Below are positions 42,392 through 50,247 of a stretch of 64,000 nt of DNA, one piece after another (position 1 is the stretch's first letter; every line of letters starts with the position of its first letter). The stretch comes from Gemmatimonadota bacterium (GTDB lineage Bacteria > Gemmatimonadota > Gemmatimonadetes > Palauibacterales > Palauibacteraceae), in NCBI GenBank assembly GCA_022820995.1, contig JAJEEM010000019.1, positions 1 to 64,000 on the forward strand, given 5' to 3'. Both the position numbers and the translations under genes were made by a program. A model generated the notes under the pieces. It was not told where the DNA came from. It did no database searches and saw only the letters and a list, made by a program, of their open reading frames with translations.

Positions 42392-44073
42392 CCCCCGGCC
42401 GCCGAACCACGGTCCTTCGGACCCGATGCCGCATCGAGAATCAGGCGTCTCACGTCTTCCCAGCCGGCCTTCCATGTGAGAGTCTCGGGGAGAACCCAGA
42501 TCGGCAGGCCCGGGTCGAAGAGCGGGCGGAGCCGGGAGAGGTCCTTGCGGGTGGTGAGCACGCCGCCCCGCCCCGCCGCCCGGATCGCGGCCGTCCGCTC
42601 CCGCGGCGACGGAGTCCCGTGATCGCTCAGCGCGAGCCGCTCCCGAACCGACGCGCACGCGGCGCCGGCCTGCGCGAAGAAGAGATTGGGCTTCATGATC
42701 CCGGTCAAGGCGAGCCGGGGGGCCGGGGCCCCCGGCCAGCCGTGCGCCCCCGCACTGGCGGCCTCGAGGGGCCCGTGCCCGAACACGCCCGTGGCCACCG
42801 GAACGCCGGGGGCCAGCCGCCCGCAACGGGCCCGGAGTTCGCCGTCGAAACGGGAGAGTTCGGCCGTCCACGCCTCCCGTCCCGTGCTGAGGATCGCGTC
42901 CGCGCGGACGACGGCGCGTTCCCAGCGCTCGCGAAAAGGACCGGCGGGGAGACGCTCACCGTTCGTGCGGCGAAGGGCGTCCCGGTCGAGAACGAGGATG
43001 TCGACGTCGCGGGAAAGGCGGCGGTGCTGAAAGCCATCGTCGATGATGGCCACGGTCGCTCCCTCCGCCGCCGCCCGCCGCGCGGCGCGGAGCCGGTCCG
43101 GGTGACCGCGGATCGACGCGCCCGGCGCTTCGTGCGCGAGCAGCTCGAGTTCGTCGCTGTATCCCCGCGCGAGGATGGCCGGACGGTGCCCGGCCGCCCG
43201 AAGCGTACGGGCAATGCAGGCGGCGAGGGGCGTCTTGCCGCTTCCCCCGGCCGTGACGCCGCCGACCGAGATCACCGGAATGCCGGCGGAATGCGCGGCG
43301 AGGATCCCGAGATCGTAGAGGCGATGCCGACCGTCGTGGACGCCGCCGTAAACGCGCGCGAGCCCCCTCAGCGGGAGCGCAGCGCGCGGGCGGCGCCACT
43401 GCCTGCGGAGGCGGAGTTCCAGCGCGCGCCGCACCGGAGTCCGGCGCGCCCGCCGCGCCGCCTGCTCGCAGCGGGCCACTTCGCGCTCGAGCGCGGCCTG
43501 GATGTCTTCCGTGTCCGGCGCGCCGCCCGCCGCGACCGGAAAGAGGGACACGAAGACGGTGGCTCCCGGGGCGGGGATGAGGAAGCGGTCCCAGCTCCGG
43601 AGGCGCAGGCCCGAAGAGGCCGCGACCCCCACCACGGTCACGGAACTTTCCGTCAGGGCCGCGATGCGCGCCGTGCCTTCCTTCAACGATCGCCGGGGGC
43701 CGCGCGGCCCATCCCCCGTCACAATCGCGCCGCGTCCCGACGCGAAGGAGCGGGCCAACTGGCGGAAGCCGGTCGAACCGCCGCGCGTGCTCGAGCCCCG
43801 GGCCACGTCATAGCCGAGGCGTCGGAGGATCCGCGCGACGATCTCGCCGTCGCGGTCGCGGCTCGCGAGCGTCGCGAGTTCCTGGCCCGCGAAGAGGCAT
43901 GTGAGCGGGAGAAGGTGTTCGTGCCAGCACGCATGGATTTCATGCTCGAGCCGAGGACGGTACGGTCGGCCGGGGTCGTCGGGGTGCCGGAAGCGCCACG
44001 TCCGGCTGACCGGAAGCGCGGCCCGCACGAGCCGGACCGCAATGCCCAGCGGGATGCGGCGGGCGCTCAGCAC
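42388..44073 (-). CDS. lpxK: DUF374 acyltransferase-LpxK fusion (tetraacyldisaccharide 4'-kinase)
   Basis: 561 aa from GTG 44073, which overlaps the lpxB stop by seven bases; ATG 44148 is a longer alternative. Residues about 1-200 are a DUF374 lysophospholipid-acyltransferase-like domain (RGSSTRGGSTGFRQLARSF, VTGDGPRGPRRSLKEG). From about 235 to the end lies LpxK, with the P-loop VGGVTAGGSGKTPLA, IDDGFQHRRL and LTGIMKPNLFFAQAG. LpxK phosphorylates lipid IVA at 4'. DUF374 proteins are candidates for secondary lipid A acylation; no separate lpxL/lpxM is in the window. Both domains look intact, so a bifunctional enzyme is plausible. Confidence 0.88.
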   Translation of the reverse strand: MLSARRIPLGIAVRLVRAALPVSRTWRFRHPDDPGRPYRPRLEHEIHACWHEHLLPLTCLFAGQELATLASRDRDGEIVARILRRLGYDVARGSSTRGGSTGFRQLARSFASGRGAIVTGDGPRGPRRSLKEGTARIAALTESSVTVVGVAASSGLRLRSWDRFLIPAPGATVFVSLFPVAAGGAPDTEDIQAALEREVARCEQAARRARRTPVRRALELRLRRQWRRPRAALPLRGLARVYGGVHDGRHRLYDLGILAAHSAGIPVISVGGVTAGGSGKTPLAACIARTLRAAGHRPAILARGYSDELELLAHEAPGASIRGHPDRLRAARRAAAEGATVAIIDDGFQHRRLSRDVDILVLDRDALRRTNGERLPAGPFRERWERAVVRADAILSTGREAWTAELSRFDGELRARCGRLAPGVPVATGVFGHGPLEAASAGAHGWPGAPAPRLALTGIMKPNLFFAQAGAACASVRERLALSDHGTPSPRERTAAIRAAGRGGVLTTRKDLSRLRPLFDPGLPIWVLPETLTWKAGWEDVRRLILDAASGPKDRGSAAGG

Positions 44074-45278
44074 GGCGCGCCCGGGCGGCCCCCGGAATCC
44101 GGATGCGCCAGAAGTTCGATCGCGTGTCTCGCGACCCGGCGGGCGCACCCCGGCTTCCCGAGGCGCGCGCGAACGATGTCGAAGCCGCGAAGCATCTCCC
44201 CGCGGGCCGTCGCTTCCTCGCCGAGGAGGGCTTCAAGCGCCGCCGCCGCGCGCTCGCCCGTGAGCCGATCCTGCAGGAACTCCGGAACGACCGGGGCCTC
44301 CGCCACGAGGTTGACGAGCACGATCGAGGGCACACGCACCAGCCGGCGGCCGATCGCCCACTCCACTCTGCCCATGCGGTAGCCCACGACCATCGGGACC
44401 CCCGCGAGCGCGAGTTCGAGCGTGATCGTGCCGGACTTCGTGAGGGCGGCCCACGACCGTTCCGTCGCCTCGCGCGCCCCCGCGGTCGGGAACCCCGCTT
44501 CCGCATAGAGCGACTCCGGCAGATGCGGGGGGCGCGCGATGATGAAATCGAGATCCGGGTGCCGGCCCGCAAGTTGCCGAGCGGCCTCCGCAAAGACGGG
44601 AAGCATGCACCGCACCTCCTGCGCCCGCGATCCCGGAAAGAGGCCGATCACCCTCCCCGGACCCGAGGTGCGGCCCCCGCTGGCCGCGGGAGACCCGGAC
44701 GCCGCGGGCGCCCCGGTCGACCCGGCCCTCGGGCCAGCCCCCGTGCCGCCGTCGGGAGCGTGCATCGCGTCGAGCAGGGGGTGCCCGACGAAGTCCGTGC
44801 GCACCCCGTGTCGCTCGAGCAGCGCCGCCTCGAACGGCAGCACGGTGAGGACGCGGTCGCAATCACGCCGCAGCCTCCCGGCCCGGCCCTCCCGCCAGGC
44901 CCATACCTGGGGCGCGATGTAGTAGAGGACCCGGCGTCCCTGCCGCCGCGCGCTCCGGGCGAGCCGCAGGTTCAGCCCCGGGTAGTCGATCGGCAGAAAC
45001 AGCCGGACATCCTCCGTCACGAAGAGGCGCCGGATCCTGCGCTCGAGTCGAAGGAAGCCCGGCAGGCGCCGCAGCACCTCCGTCCCCCCCATGACCGACA
45101 ACTCGTCCAGCGCGGCGATTCGCGACACGCCGGCCGCGTCCATTTCGCGACCGCCGATCCCGAACAGCCTCGCCCCCGGGAGTTGCCGGCGGATCTCCCG
45201 TGCGACCGCTCCGCCGTGGTGGTCCCCCGAGGATTCGCCGGCGGAGATGAAGATCGCAGGCGGTGGACGTGGGGTCAG
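44067..45278 (-). CDS. lpxB: Lipid-A-disaccharide synthase, apparent CTG start
   Basis: 403 aa. LpxB (GT19) condenses UDP-2,3-diacylglucosamine with lipid X. The first ATG is at 45143, but 45 codons before it the same frame still codes the family's N-terminus: IFISAGESSGDHHGGAVA and LFGIGGREM. No ATG, GTG or TTG exists in this frame before the small gene upstream; the only start-like codon is CTG at 45278, forming CTGA with that gene's stop. Later motifs: APQVWAWREGR, GLFPGSRAQEV and TKSGTITLELAL. A Gly/Ala/Ser-rich insert lies near the middle. Confidence 0.9.
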   Translation of the reverse strand: MTPRPPPAIFISAGESSGDHHGGAVAREIRRQLPGARLFGIGGREMDAAGVSRIAALDELSVMGGTEVLRRLPGFLRLERRIRRLFVTEDVRLFLPIDYPGLNLRLARSARRQGRRVLYYIAPQVWAWREGRAGRLRRDCDRVLTVLPFEAALLERHGVRTDFVGHPLLDAMHAPDGGTGAGPRAGSTGAPAASGSPAASGGRTSGPGRVIGLFPGSRAQEVRCMLPVFAEAARQLAGRHPDLDFIIARPPHLPESLYAEAGFPTAGAREATERSWAALTKSGTITLELALAGVPMVVGYRMGRVEWAIGRRLVRVPSIVLVNLVAEAPVVPEFLQDRLTGERAAAALEALLGEEATARGEMLRGFDIVRARLGKPGCARRVARHAIELLAHPDSGGRPGAPC

Positions 45279-45409
45279 GACAGCCGGCCGAGGTAGGCCA
45301 TCAGCATGAGGACAAGCGCAAGGAGAATGAGGAGGACCACGGTCCGGGGTCCCCTCTTGACCGCGCCTCCGAGCTTCTTCCGCTCCTCACGAATCTTGAT
45401 CAACGACAT
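45275..45409 (-). CDS. 44-residue single-pass membrane protein between gfo and lpxB
   Basis: Read directly from the bases. ATG 45409 has GAGGAG seven bases upstream; the peptide begins MSLIKIREERKKLGG, carries a basic stretch, then one TM helix (VVLLILLALVLMLMAYLG) and ends GRLS. The charge pattern predicts the N-terminus inside. It overlaps the oxidoreductase end by 23 bases and its stop forms CTGA with the apparent lpxB start, so it should drive coupled lpxB translation. No family is recognised; it could tether lipid A enzymes to the membrane. Confidence 0.65.
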   Translation of the reverse strand: MSLIKIREERKKLGGAVKRGPRTVVLLILLALVLMLMAYLGRLS

Positions 45410-46361
45410 GTACGAACTCCTCGATTTCGCGGGTGATCCGGATCGCGACTTTCAGCGCGTCCCTGCCCGCGTGACCCGATACCAGGCGGCTCGGACGCCC
45501 CGCGATCGCGTCGGCGAAGGCATCGAGTTCGCGGGCGAGCGCCTCCCCGCCGCGAGCCTCCAGCGGCACATGCTTCACCAGGGCCTCCACGCCCGTGATC
45601 TCGGTCACGGTCCGTGGGTCGCGGCGCCGGTAGTGATGTCCCGTTTCGGCCGCCAGATCCAAGCTGAAGTACCCGGAGCGCTGGAACAACCGCAGCTTCC
45701 GCAGCGCCTTCAGCGCCACGCGGCTCGCGGTGATGTTCGCCACCGTACCGTCCTCGAAGGAGAGGCGGGCGTTGGCAAGGTCGATCCGGGGGGAAATGAC
45801 GGGTACGCCCACCGCGCGCACGTCAGCCAGCGGCGCCTCCGTCAGCGTGAGGACGAGGTCGATGTCGTGGATCATGAGATCCAGTATCACCGTCGTGTCC
45901 GAGCCGCGGGGCTGAAACGGCGCCATGCGCAGGGACTCGATGAAGCGCGGCCGGTCGAGCCACGGCTCCGCGGCGAGGAGAATGCCGTTGAAGCGCTCGA
46001 CGTGCCCGACCCCGAGAACGACGCCCTTCTCCTCCGCGAGCGCGAGGATCTCGTCCGCCTCCGCAAGGCTGCTCGCGAGCGGCTTCTCGACGAGTGCGTG
46101 GCACCCCGCACGGATCGCGGCGGCCGCAACCTCGCGGTGCGCCACGGTGGGCACGGCGACGACGACGGCTTCGACCCGGTCGAACAGCATCTCCGCCTCG
46201 GCGAAGGCCGGCACGGACAGCGCCTCCGCCACCTCCTCCGCCCGCGCCGCCGACCGGTCCTGGACCCCCTTCAACTCGAACGCATCGCTCCGCGCCAGGA
46301 TCCGGGCGTGCTCGGCGCCCAGCTTCCCGACCCCGACGACGCCCGCCGGGATCCGGCTCAC
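45387..46361 (-). CDS. Gfo/Idh/MocA oxidoreductase, GnnA-like by position
   Basis: 324 aa. The Rossmann site is GVVGVGKLGAEHARIL at the N-terminus and the family EKP motif is in CHALVEKPLA; the C-terminal part has the beta-sheet dimer domain. The GTG 46361 overlaps the lpxA stop (GTGA). The place between lpxA and lpxB is where gnnA stands in Acidithiobacillus, whose product oxidises UDP-GlcNAc at C3 to make 3-amino lipid A. No gnnB aminotransferase is present here, so the role is unproven. In Caulobacter the same slot holds lpxI. Confidence 0.75.
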   Translation of the reverse strand: MSRIPAGVVGVGKLGAEHARILARSDAFELKGVQDRSAARAEEVAEALSVPAFAEAEMLFDRVEAVVVAVPTVAHREVAAAAIRAGCHALVEKPLASSLAEADEILALAEEKGVVLGVGHVERFNGILLAAEPWLDRPRFIESLRMAPFQPRGSDTTVILDLMIHDIDLVLTLTEAPLADVRAVGVPVISPRIDLANARLSFEDGTVANITASRVALKALRKLRLFQRSGYFSLDLAAETGHHYRRRDPRTVTEITGVEALVKHVPLEARGGEALARELDAFADAIAGRPSRLVSGHAGRDALKVAIRITREIEEFVHVVDQDS

Positions 46362-47209
46362 ACGGCGGACCGGGACTTCGCCTCGCGCGGCCCCGGCGGA
46401 AGGTCGTCGTCCGGTCCGACGCGGGTCGCGGTCACGCCGCGTTCGGAATCGCGGATGAACTCCACGAGTTCCCGTACTTCGGGGGTCATGTCGCCCCGCC
46501 CGACGCGATCGAGACTCGCCCTGAGCGGGTCGCCCGACCGGAAGATCGTCCGGTATGCGGCCTGCAGCGCGCGAATCGCATCCGGCTCGAATCCGCGGCG
46601 CTCGAGGCCGATACGGTTGACGCCGTACGTGCGGGTCCGACCTCCTCCGGCAAGCGTGTACGGTGCGACGTCGCGCGAAACGCGCGCGCCCCCTCCGACC
46701 ATCGCATGCCGGCCGATCCGGGTGAACTGGTGGATTCCCGTCAGCCCGCCGACGATCCCCCAGTCTCCGATCTCGACGTGCCCACCCATCGTCACGCCGT
46801 TCGCGAGGACGACGTGATCCCCGATGAGGCAGTCGTGGGCGATGTGCACGTAGGCCATCACGAGGGTGTCCGCCCCGACCGAAGTCAGGCCGCTCGCGGC
46901 CGTCCCCCGGTTCAGCGTCGTGAACTCGCGCACGACGGTGCGGGGCCCGATCTCCAGGAAGGTGCGTTCTCCCGCGTACTTCAGGTCCTGCGGGTCCGAA
47001 CCCAGGACGGCCCCCTTCGCGATGCGCACATCCTCGGCCACGCGCGTGTCCCGTTCGATGAGCACGTGCGGGCCGATGCGTACCCGGTCGCCGACCTCCA
47101 CGTCTGGCCCGATCACGGTGTACGGGCCCACGGTGGCGCTGGATGCGATGTTCGCCGATGGGTCGACGACGGCCGTCGCATGGCGCCCCGGGGCGTAGCC
47201 CCCCGACAT
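46358..47209 (-). CDS. lpxA: UDP-N-acetylglucosamine acyltransferase
   Basis: 283 aa. The first lipid A enzyme transfers a 3-hydroxyacyl chain from ACP to UDP-GlcNAc. The left-handed beta-helix hexapeptides are evident (VGPYTVIGPDVEVGDRVRIG, IGDHVVLANGVTMGG), with the catalytic His at 125 (VHIAHDCLIG). The chain-length segment is GIHQFTRIGRHAMVGG. The C-terminal tail after the helical part is charged and a little longer than in E. coli. The ATG 47209 shares one base with the fabZ stop. Confidence 0.95.
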   Translation of the reverse strand: MSGGYAPGRHATAVVDPSANIASSATVGPYTVIGPDVEVGDRVRIGPHVLIERDTRVAEDVRIAKGAVLGSDPQDLKYAGERTFLEIGPRTVVREFTTLNRGTAASGLTSVGADTLVMAYVHIAHDCLIGDHVVLANGVTMGGHVEIGDWGIVGGLTGIHQFTRIGRHAMVGGGARVSRDVAPYTLAGGGRTRTYGVNRIGLERRGFEPDAIRALQAAYRTIFRSGDPLRASLDRVGRGDMTPEVRELVEFIRDSERGVTATRVGPDDDLPPGPREAKSRSAV

Positions 47210-47637
47210 CACCGGTCCATGACCTGGCCCAGAATCGTGGCCTCGGCCGCGACGCTGCCATCGACCCGGGCCACCCCTTTCAGTTTCCCGCGCCTGGCCC
47301 GCCCCTGAACGAGATCGAGTTCCAGGATCAGCTGGTCGCCGGGGACGACGGGCCGCCGGAATTTCACGCCGTCCACCGAGAGGAAGTAGATGACCTTGTC
47401 CTCGGGGTTCTCGAGGCCGCCCATCAGCAGGAGTCCCCCGCACTGGGCCAACGCCTCGATGATGAGGACCCCGGGCATCACGGGACGGCCCGGAAAATGC
47501 CCCGCGAAGAACGGTTCGTTCGCGCTCACGTTCTTCAGGCCCACGATCCGCTGCCCCGGTTCGATCTCGAGCACGCGGTCCACCAGGAGCATCGGATATC
47601 GGTGCGGGAGGATGTTCAGTATTTCGGTGACGTCCAT
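47209..47637 (-). CDS. fabZ: (3R)-hydroxyacyl-ACP dehydratase FabZ
   Basis: 142 aa hotdog-fold enzyme of fatty acid synthesis. The catalytic His47 is in GHFPGRPVMPGVLIIEALAQ, with Glu61. The opening ILNILPHRYPMLLVDRV is typical. It competes with LpxA/LpxD for the 3-hydroxyacyl-ACP pool, which is why it sits inside lpx operons. The ATG 47637 shares a base with the lpxC stop (TGATG); it is separate here, not fused to lpxC as in some Bacteroidota. Confidence 0.96.
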   Translation of the reverse strand: MDVTEILNILPHRYPMLLVDRVLEIEPGQRIVGLKNVSANEPFFAGHFPGRPVMPGVLIIEALAQCGGLLLMGGLENPEDKVIYFLSVDGVKFRRPVVPGDQLILELDLVQGRARRGKLKGVARVDGSVAAEATILGQVMDR

Positions 47638-48518
47638 CACCCTTCCTCGTTCGTCTCGTTCTCCCGTGATCCGGCTCCCCGTGTCGTGACGCACGACAGC
47701 AGCCGGCGGGCAAGTTCCAGATTGCCGTGATGTCCCGGTCGTTCCGCGACCACATGACATTGCAGTCTCGCGCCCACGAGGGCGAGATCGCCGATGATGT
47801 CGAGGATCTTGTGCCGCACGAACTCATCCGGGAAACGGAGGCTCTGCCCCGCCTCGAGCCCGTCCGCGGAGAGGGCGAGCGTGTTCTCCCGCGTCGCCCC
47901 GAGCGCGAGTCCCCGCTCACGCAAGGCCTCCCGCCATGCGGACAGCCCGAAGGTGCGCGCGGGCGCGATCTCCCGCAGGAACTCCGAGGGCTCCAGGCGC
48001 GCGCTAGCGGACTGCCGCCCGATGAGAGGGTGGTCGAAGTCGATCGTCGCCGAGATCCGGCCCGACTCCGCGGGGAGGACATCGTACCGGGTCCCTCCAA
48101 GGTCGACGCGCAGCGGGCGATCGATCCGAAGGCACGGTGCATCAGCGTCCTGCGCGACGGGTCCGGCTTCCAGCAGCCGCTCGCACCAGGCGTGGGCGCT
48201 CCCGTCGAGCGCGGGAGGCTCCGACCCGGAAACCTCGATCCGGAGGTTGTCGAGCGCGAGCCCGTGAGCCGCGGCCAGCACATGCTCGGCGGTGCGGACC
48301 ACGGCGTCGCCCCGTCGGAGGGCGGTCTCGCGGTGGGTGGAGTGTACGGACTCCACCGTGGCCGGTATCTCCGGCGCCCCCGGAAGATCCGTGCGACGGA
48401 AGCGCAGGCCCCCGTGCTCGGGCGCGGGGCGGAGTCTGACGACGGAGGGCTCGCCCGTGTGTATTCCGTACCCGGGGACCTCCACGGTCCGCGAGATCGT
48501 GCGCTGTTTCGCCGTCAA
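47637..48518 (-). CDS. lpxC: UDP-3-O-acyl-N-acetylglucosamine deacetylase
   Basis: 293 aa. The committed, zinc-dependent lipid A step. The ligands H79 (VRTAEHVLAA), H236 and D240 (FPDEFVRHKILDIIGD) and the catalytic H264 (HHGN) are all present, close to E. coli numbering. The TTG start 48518 overlaps the lpxD stop (TTGA). The tail is Glu-rich and short; there is no clear sign of an FtsH-degradation tag as in E. coli. Confidence 0.95.
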   Translation of the reverse strand: MTAKQRTISRTVEVPGYGIHTGEPSVVRLRPAPEHGGLRFRRTDLPGAPEIPATVESVHSTHRETALRRGDAVVRTAEHVLAAAHGLALDNLRIEVSGSEPPALDGSAHAWCERLLEAGPVAQDADAPCLRIDRPLRVDLGGTRYDVLPAESGRISATIDFDHPLIGRQSASARLEPSEFLREIAPARTFGLSAWREALRERGLALGATRENTLALSADGLEAGQSLRFPDEFVRHKILDIIGDLALVGARLQCHVVAERPGHHGNLELARRLLSCVTTRGAGSRENETNEEG

Positions 48519-49585
48519 GCGCTTTCTTCGTCCGACCTGTCCGGCCGGGCGGGCCGCTCGCCCTCACGGGCGCGCAGCCGCCGCTCGATCCGCGCGACCC
48601 GACGGAAGAGGCCCGGCAGCCTGCTCAGGTGGGCGGCCTCCTTCAGCCATGACCGCCGAGGCCGGGCCGGCGTCCCTCCCAGCTCCGCTCCCGCCGGGAC
48701 ATCCTGAACCACGCCGGTCTGGCCCGCGATGCGCGCGCCGGCTCCGATCTTCAGGTGGCTGGCGACCCCGGCCTGCCCTCCCATCTGCGTTCCGGCCCCG
48801 ATCACGCAACTCCCCGCGATCCCGACGTGGGCCGCGATGAGGCAGTCGCTCCCGATGCACACGCCGTGCCCCACGTGCACGAGGTTGTCGAGCTTCGTCC
48901 GTTCCCCGATCCGCGTGTCGTCGAGCGCGCCTCGGTCGATCGTGCAGTTCGCTCCGATCTCGACATCGTCTCCGATCACGCAGCCGCCGATCTGCGGCAC
49001 CTTGTGCGCCCCGTCGGGCGCCGGCACGTAGCCGAAGCCGTCCGTCCCGATGCGCGCGCCGGCGTGCACCCGCACCCGGTCGCCGACCTCGACGCCGTGG
49101 AGGACGGAGACGGCGTGGCCGAGCCGGCAGTCGACGCCGATCCGCGCTCCGCGGCCGATCAGCGTCCCCGGCCCCACCGACGTCCCGCGGCCCACCCGGG
49201 CCCCGTCTTCCACCACGACGCCGGGGCCCAGCGACACCGCCTCCCCGAGCCGCGCCCCCTCGTCGACCCGGGCGGACGGGTGGATCCCCGGCGGCGGCGG
49301 CGGCTCCGGATGGAACAGCCGCACGATCCTGGCGAACGACAGATGGGGGTCATCGACCTTCAGGACGCTGAACCGGACGCCTCGCGGTTCGAAGCTGCGC
49401 GGGGTCAGCACGGCCCCGGCCCGCGTCCCCCGGACGGCCTCCCGCATCGCTTCGCGGGCGAAGAATGCGAGGTCTCCCGGGCCGGCGACGTCGAGCGAGG
49501 CGACGCCGCTCAATCGGCGGTCGGGATCGCCCAGAACGTCCGCGCCCACGCGACGAGCGAGATCGGAGACCGTGAACGTCGTCAT
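48515..49585 (-). CDS. lpxD: UDP-3-O-acylglucosamine N-acyltransferase
   Basis: 356 aa. The uridine-binding N-domain is followed by a beta-helix with many hexapeptides (GTSVGPGTLIGRGARIG) and the FGY segment GTDGFGYVP. The catalytic His region is DNLVHVGHGVCIG and IAAHVGIAG. A helical, Arg-rich C-terminus of about 45 residues follows. The order ompH-lpxD-lpxC-fabZ-lpxA matches lipid A operons in many diderms (often with lpxD after skp). Confidence 0.95.
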   Translation of the reverse strand: MTTFTVSDLARRVGADVLGDPDRRLSGVASLDVAGPGDLAFFAREAMREAVRGTRAGAVLTPRSFEPRGVRFSVLKVDDPHLSFARIVRLFHPEPPPPPGIHPSARVDEGARLGEAVSLGPGVVVEDGARVGRGTSVGPGTLIGRGARIGVDCRLGHAVSVLHGVEVGDRVRVHAGARIGTDGFGYVPAPDGAHKVPQIGGCVIGDDVEIGANCTIDRGALDDTRIGERTKLDNLVHVGHGVCIGSDCLIAAHVGIAGSCVIGAGTQMGGQAGVASHLKIGAGARIAGQTGVVQDVPAGAELGGTPARPRRSWLKEAAHLSRLPGLFRRVARIERRLRAREGERPARPDRSDEESA

Positions 49586-49621
49586 TCGCGGAACGGGCCG
49601 GGCCCGTGCCCGTGGCGGCAG

Positions 49622-50230
49622 CTAGCCGCCGGGCTGGGCCGAGATGGCGGCGAGGTCCACCCCGAGTCGTTCGAGCACCGAGGTTGTGATGTCGAGGGAC
49701 GTGTCCGCCGCGACGACTCCCGCGGCGATGTCGAGCACGATCGAATAGCCGCGTTCCGCACGGATCTCCTCGATCACCTCGTTCACGCGGACGACGATCG
49801 GTTCGAGCAACTCCGTCCGACGCCGATCGAGTTCCACGTTCAGTTCCTGCTGCCGCGTCGCCGCCTCCTGCTGCTTGTCGCGGATCTCCCGCTCCTTCTG
49901 CTGGCGTCCCGCCGGGTCGAGCAGCGACTGCTGCTGCTGGTACGCCCCGATGAGCGAGTCGATCTCCGCGGCGAAGGCATCCAGTTCGCCCTCGAACTCG
50001 ATGGAGACGCGCTGAAACGCGGCGCCCGCCGAATCGGCGCCAGGTGCGACGGGAAGGATGGCCTGCGTGTTTACGTAGACGACCGGCGTCCCCTCAGGGG
50101 GCAGCGGCACGACCTCCAGGGCCGCCGGCGCCCCCGGCAGCTCCTGACCGGCCAGAGGGCCCGCGATCAGCGAACCAAGCGCCAGCGCGCCCATCACGGC
50201 CGGCCTTGCGCCCCCGTGGATCCAGTTCAT
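49622..50230 (-). CDS. OmpH/Skp-family periplasmic chaperone
   Basis: 202 aa. A signal peptide ends near LAGQE. The middle is a long coiled coil (YQQQQSLLDPAGRQQKER, QQEAATRQQELNVELDRRR), followed by a compact C-terminal sheet (GYSIVLDIAAGVVAADTSLD). This is the tentacle-type architecture of Skp, which carries unfolded barrels to BamA, the gene 17 bases upstream. The Skp trimer core (VVYVNTQAIL) is visible at the start. Confidence 0.85.
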   Translation of the reverse strand: MNWIHGGARPAVMGALALGSLIAGPLAGQELPGAPAALEVVPLPPEGTPVVYVNTQAILPVAPGADSAGAAFQRVSIEFEGELDAFAAEIDSLIGAYQQQQSLLDPAGRQQKEREIRDKQQEAATRQQELNVELDRRRTELLEPIVVRVNEVIEEIRAERGYSIVLDIAAGVVAADTSLDITTSVLERLGVDLAAISAQPGG

Positions 50231-50247
50231 GTCGATATCTCTCCGGT

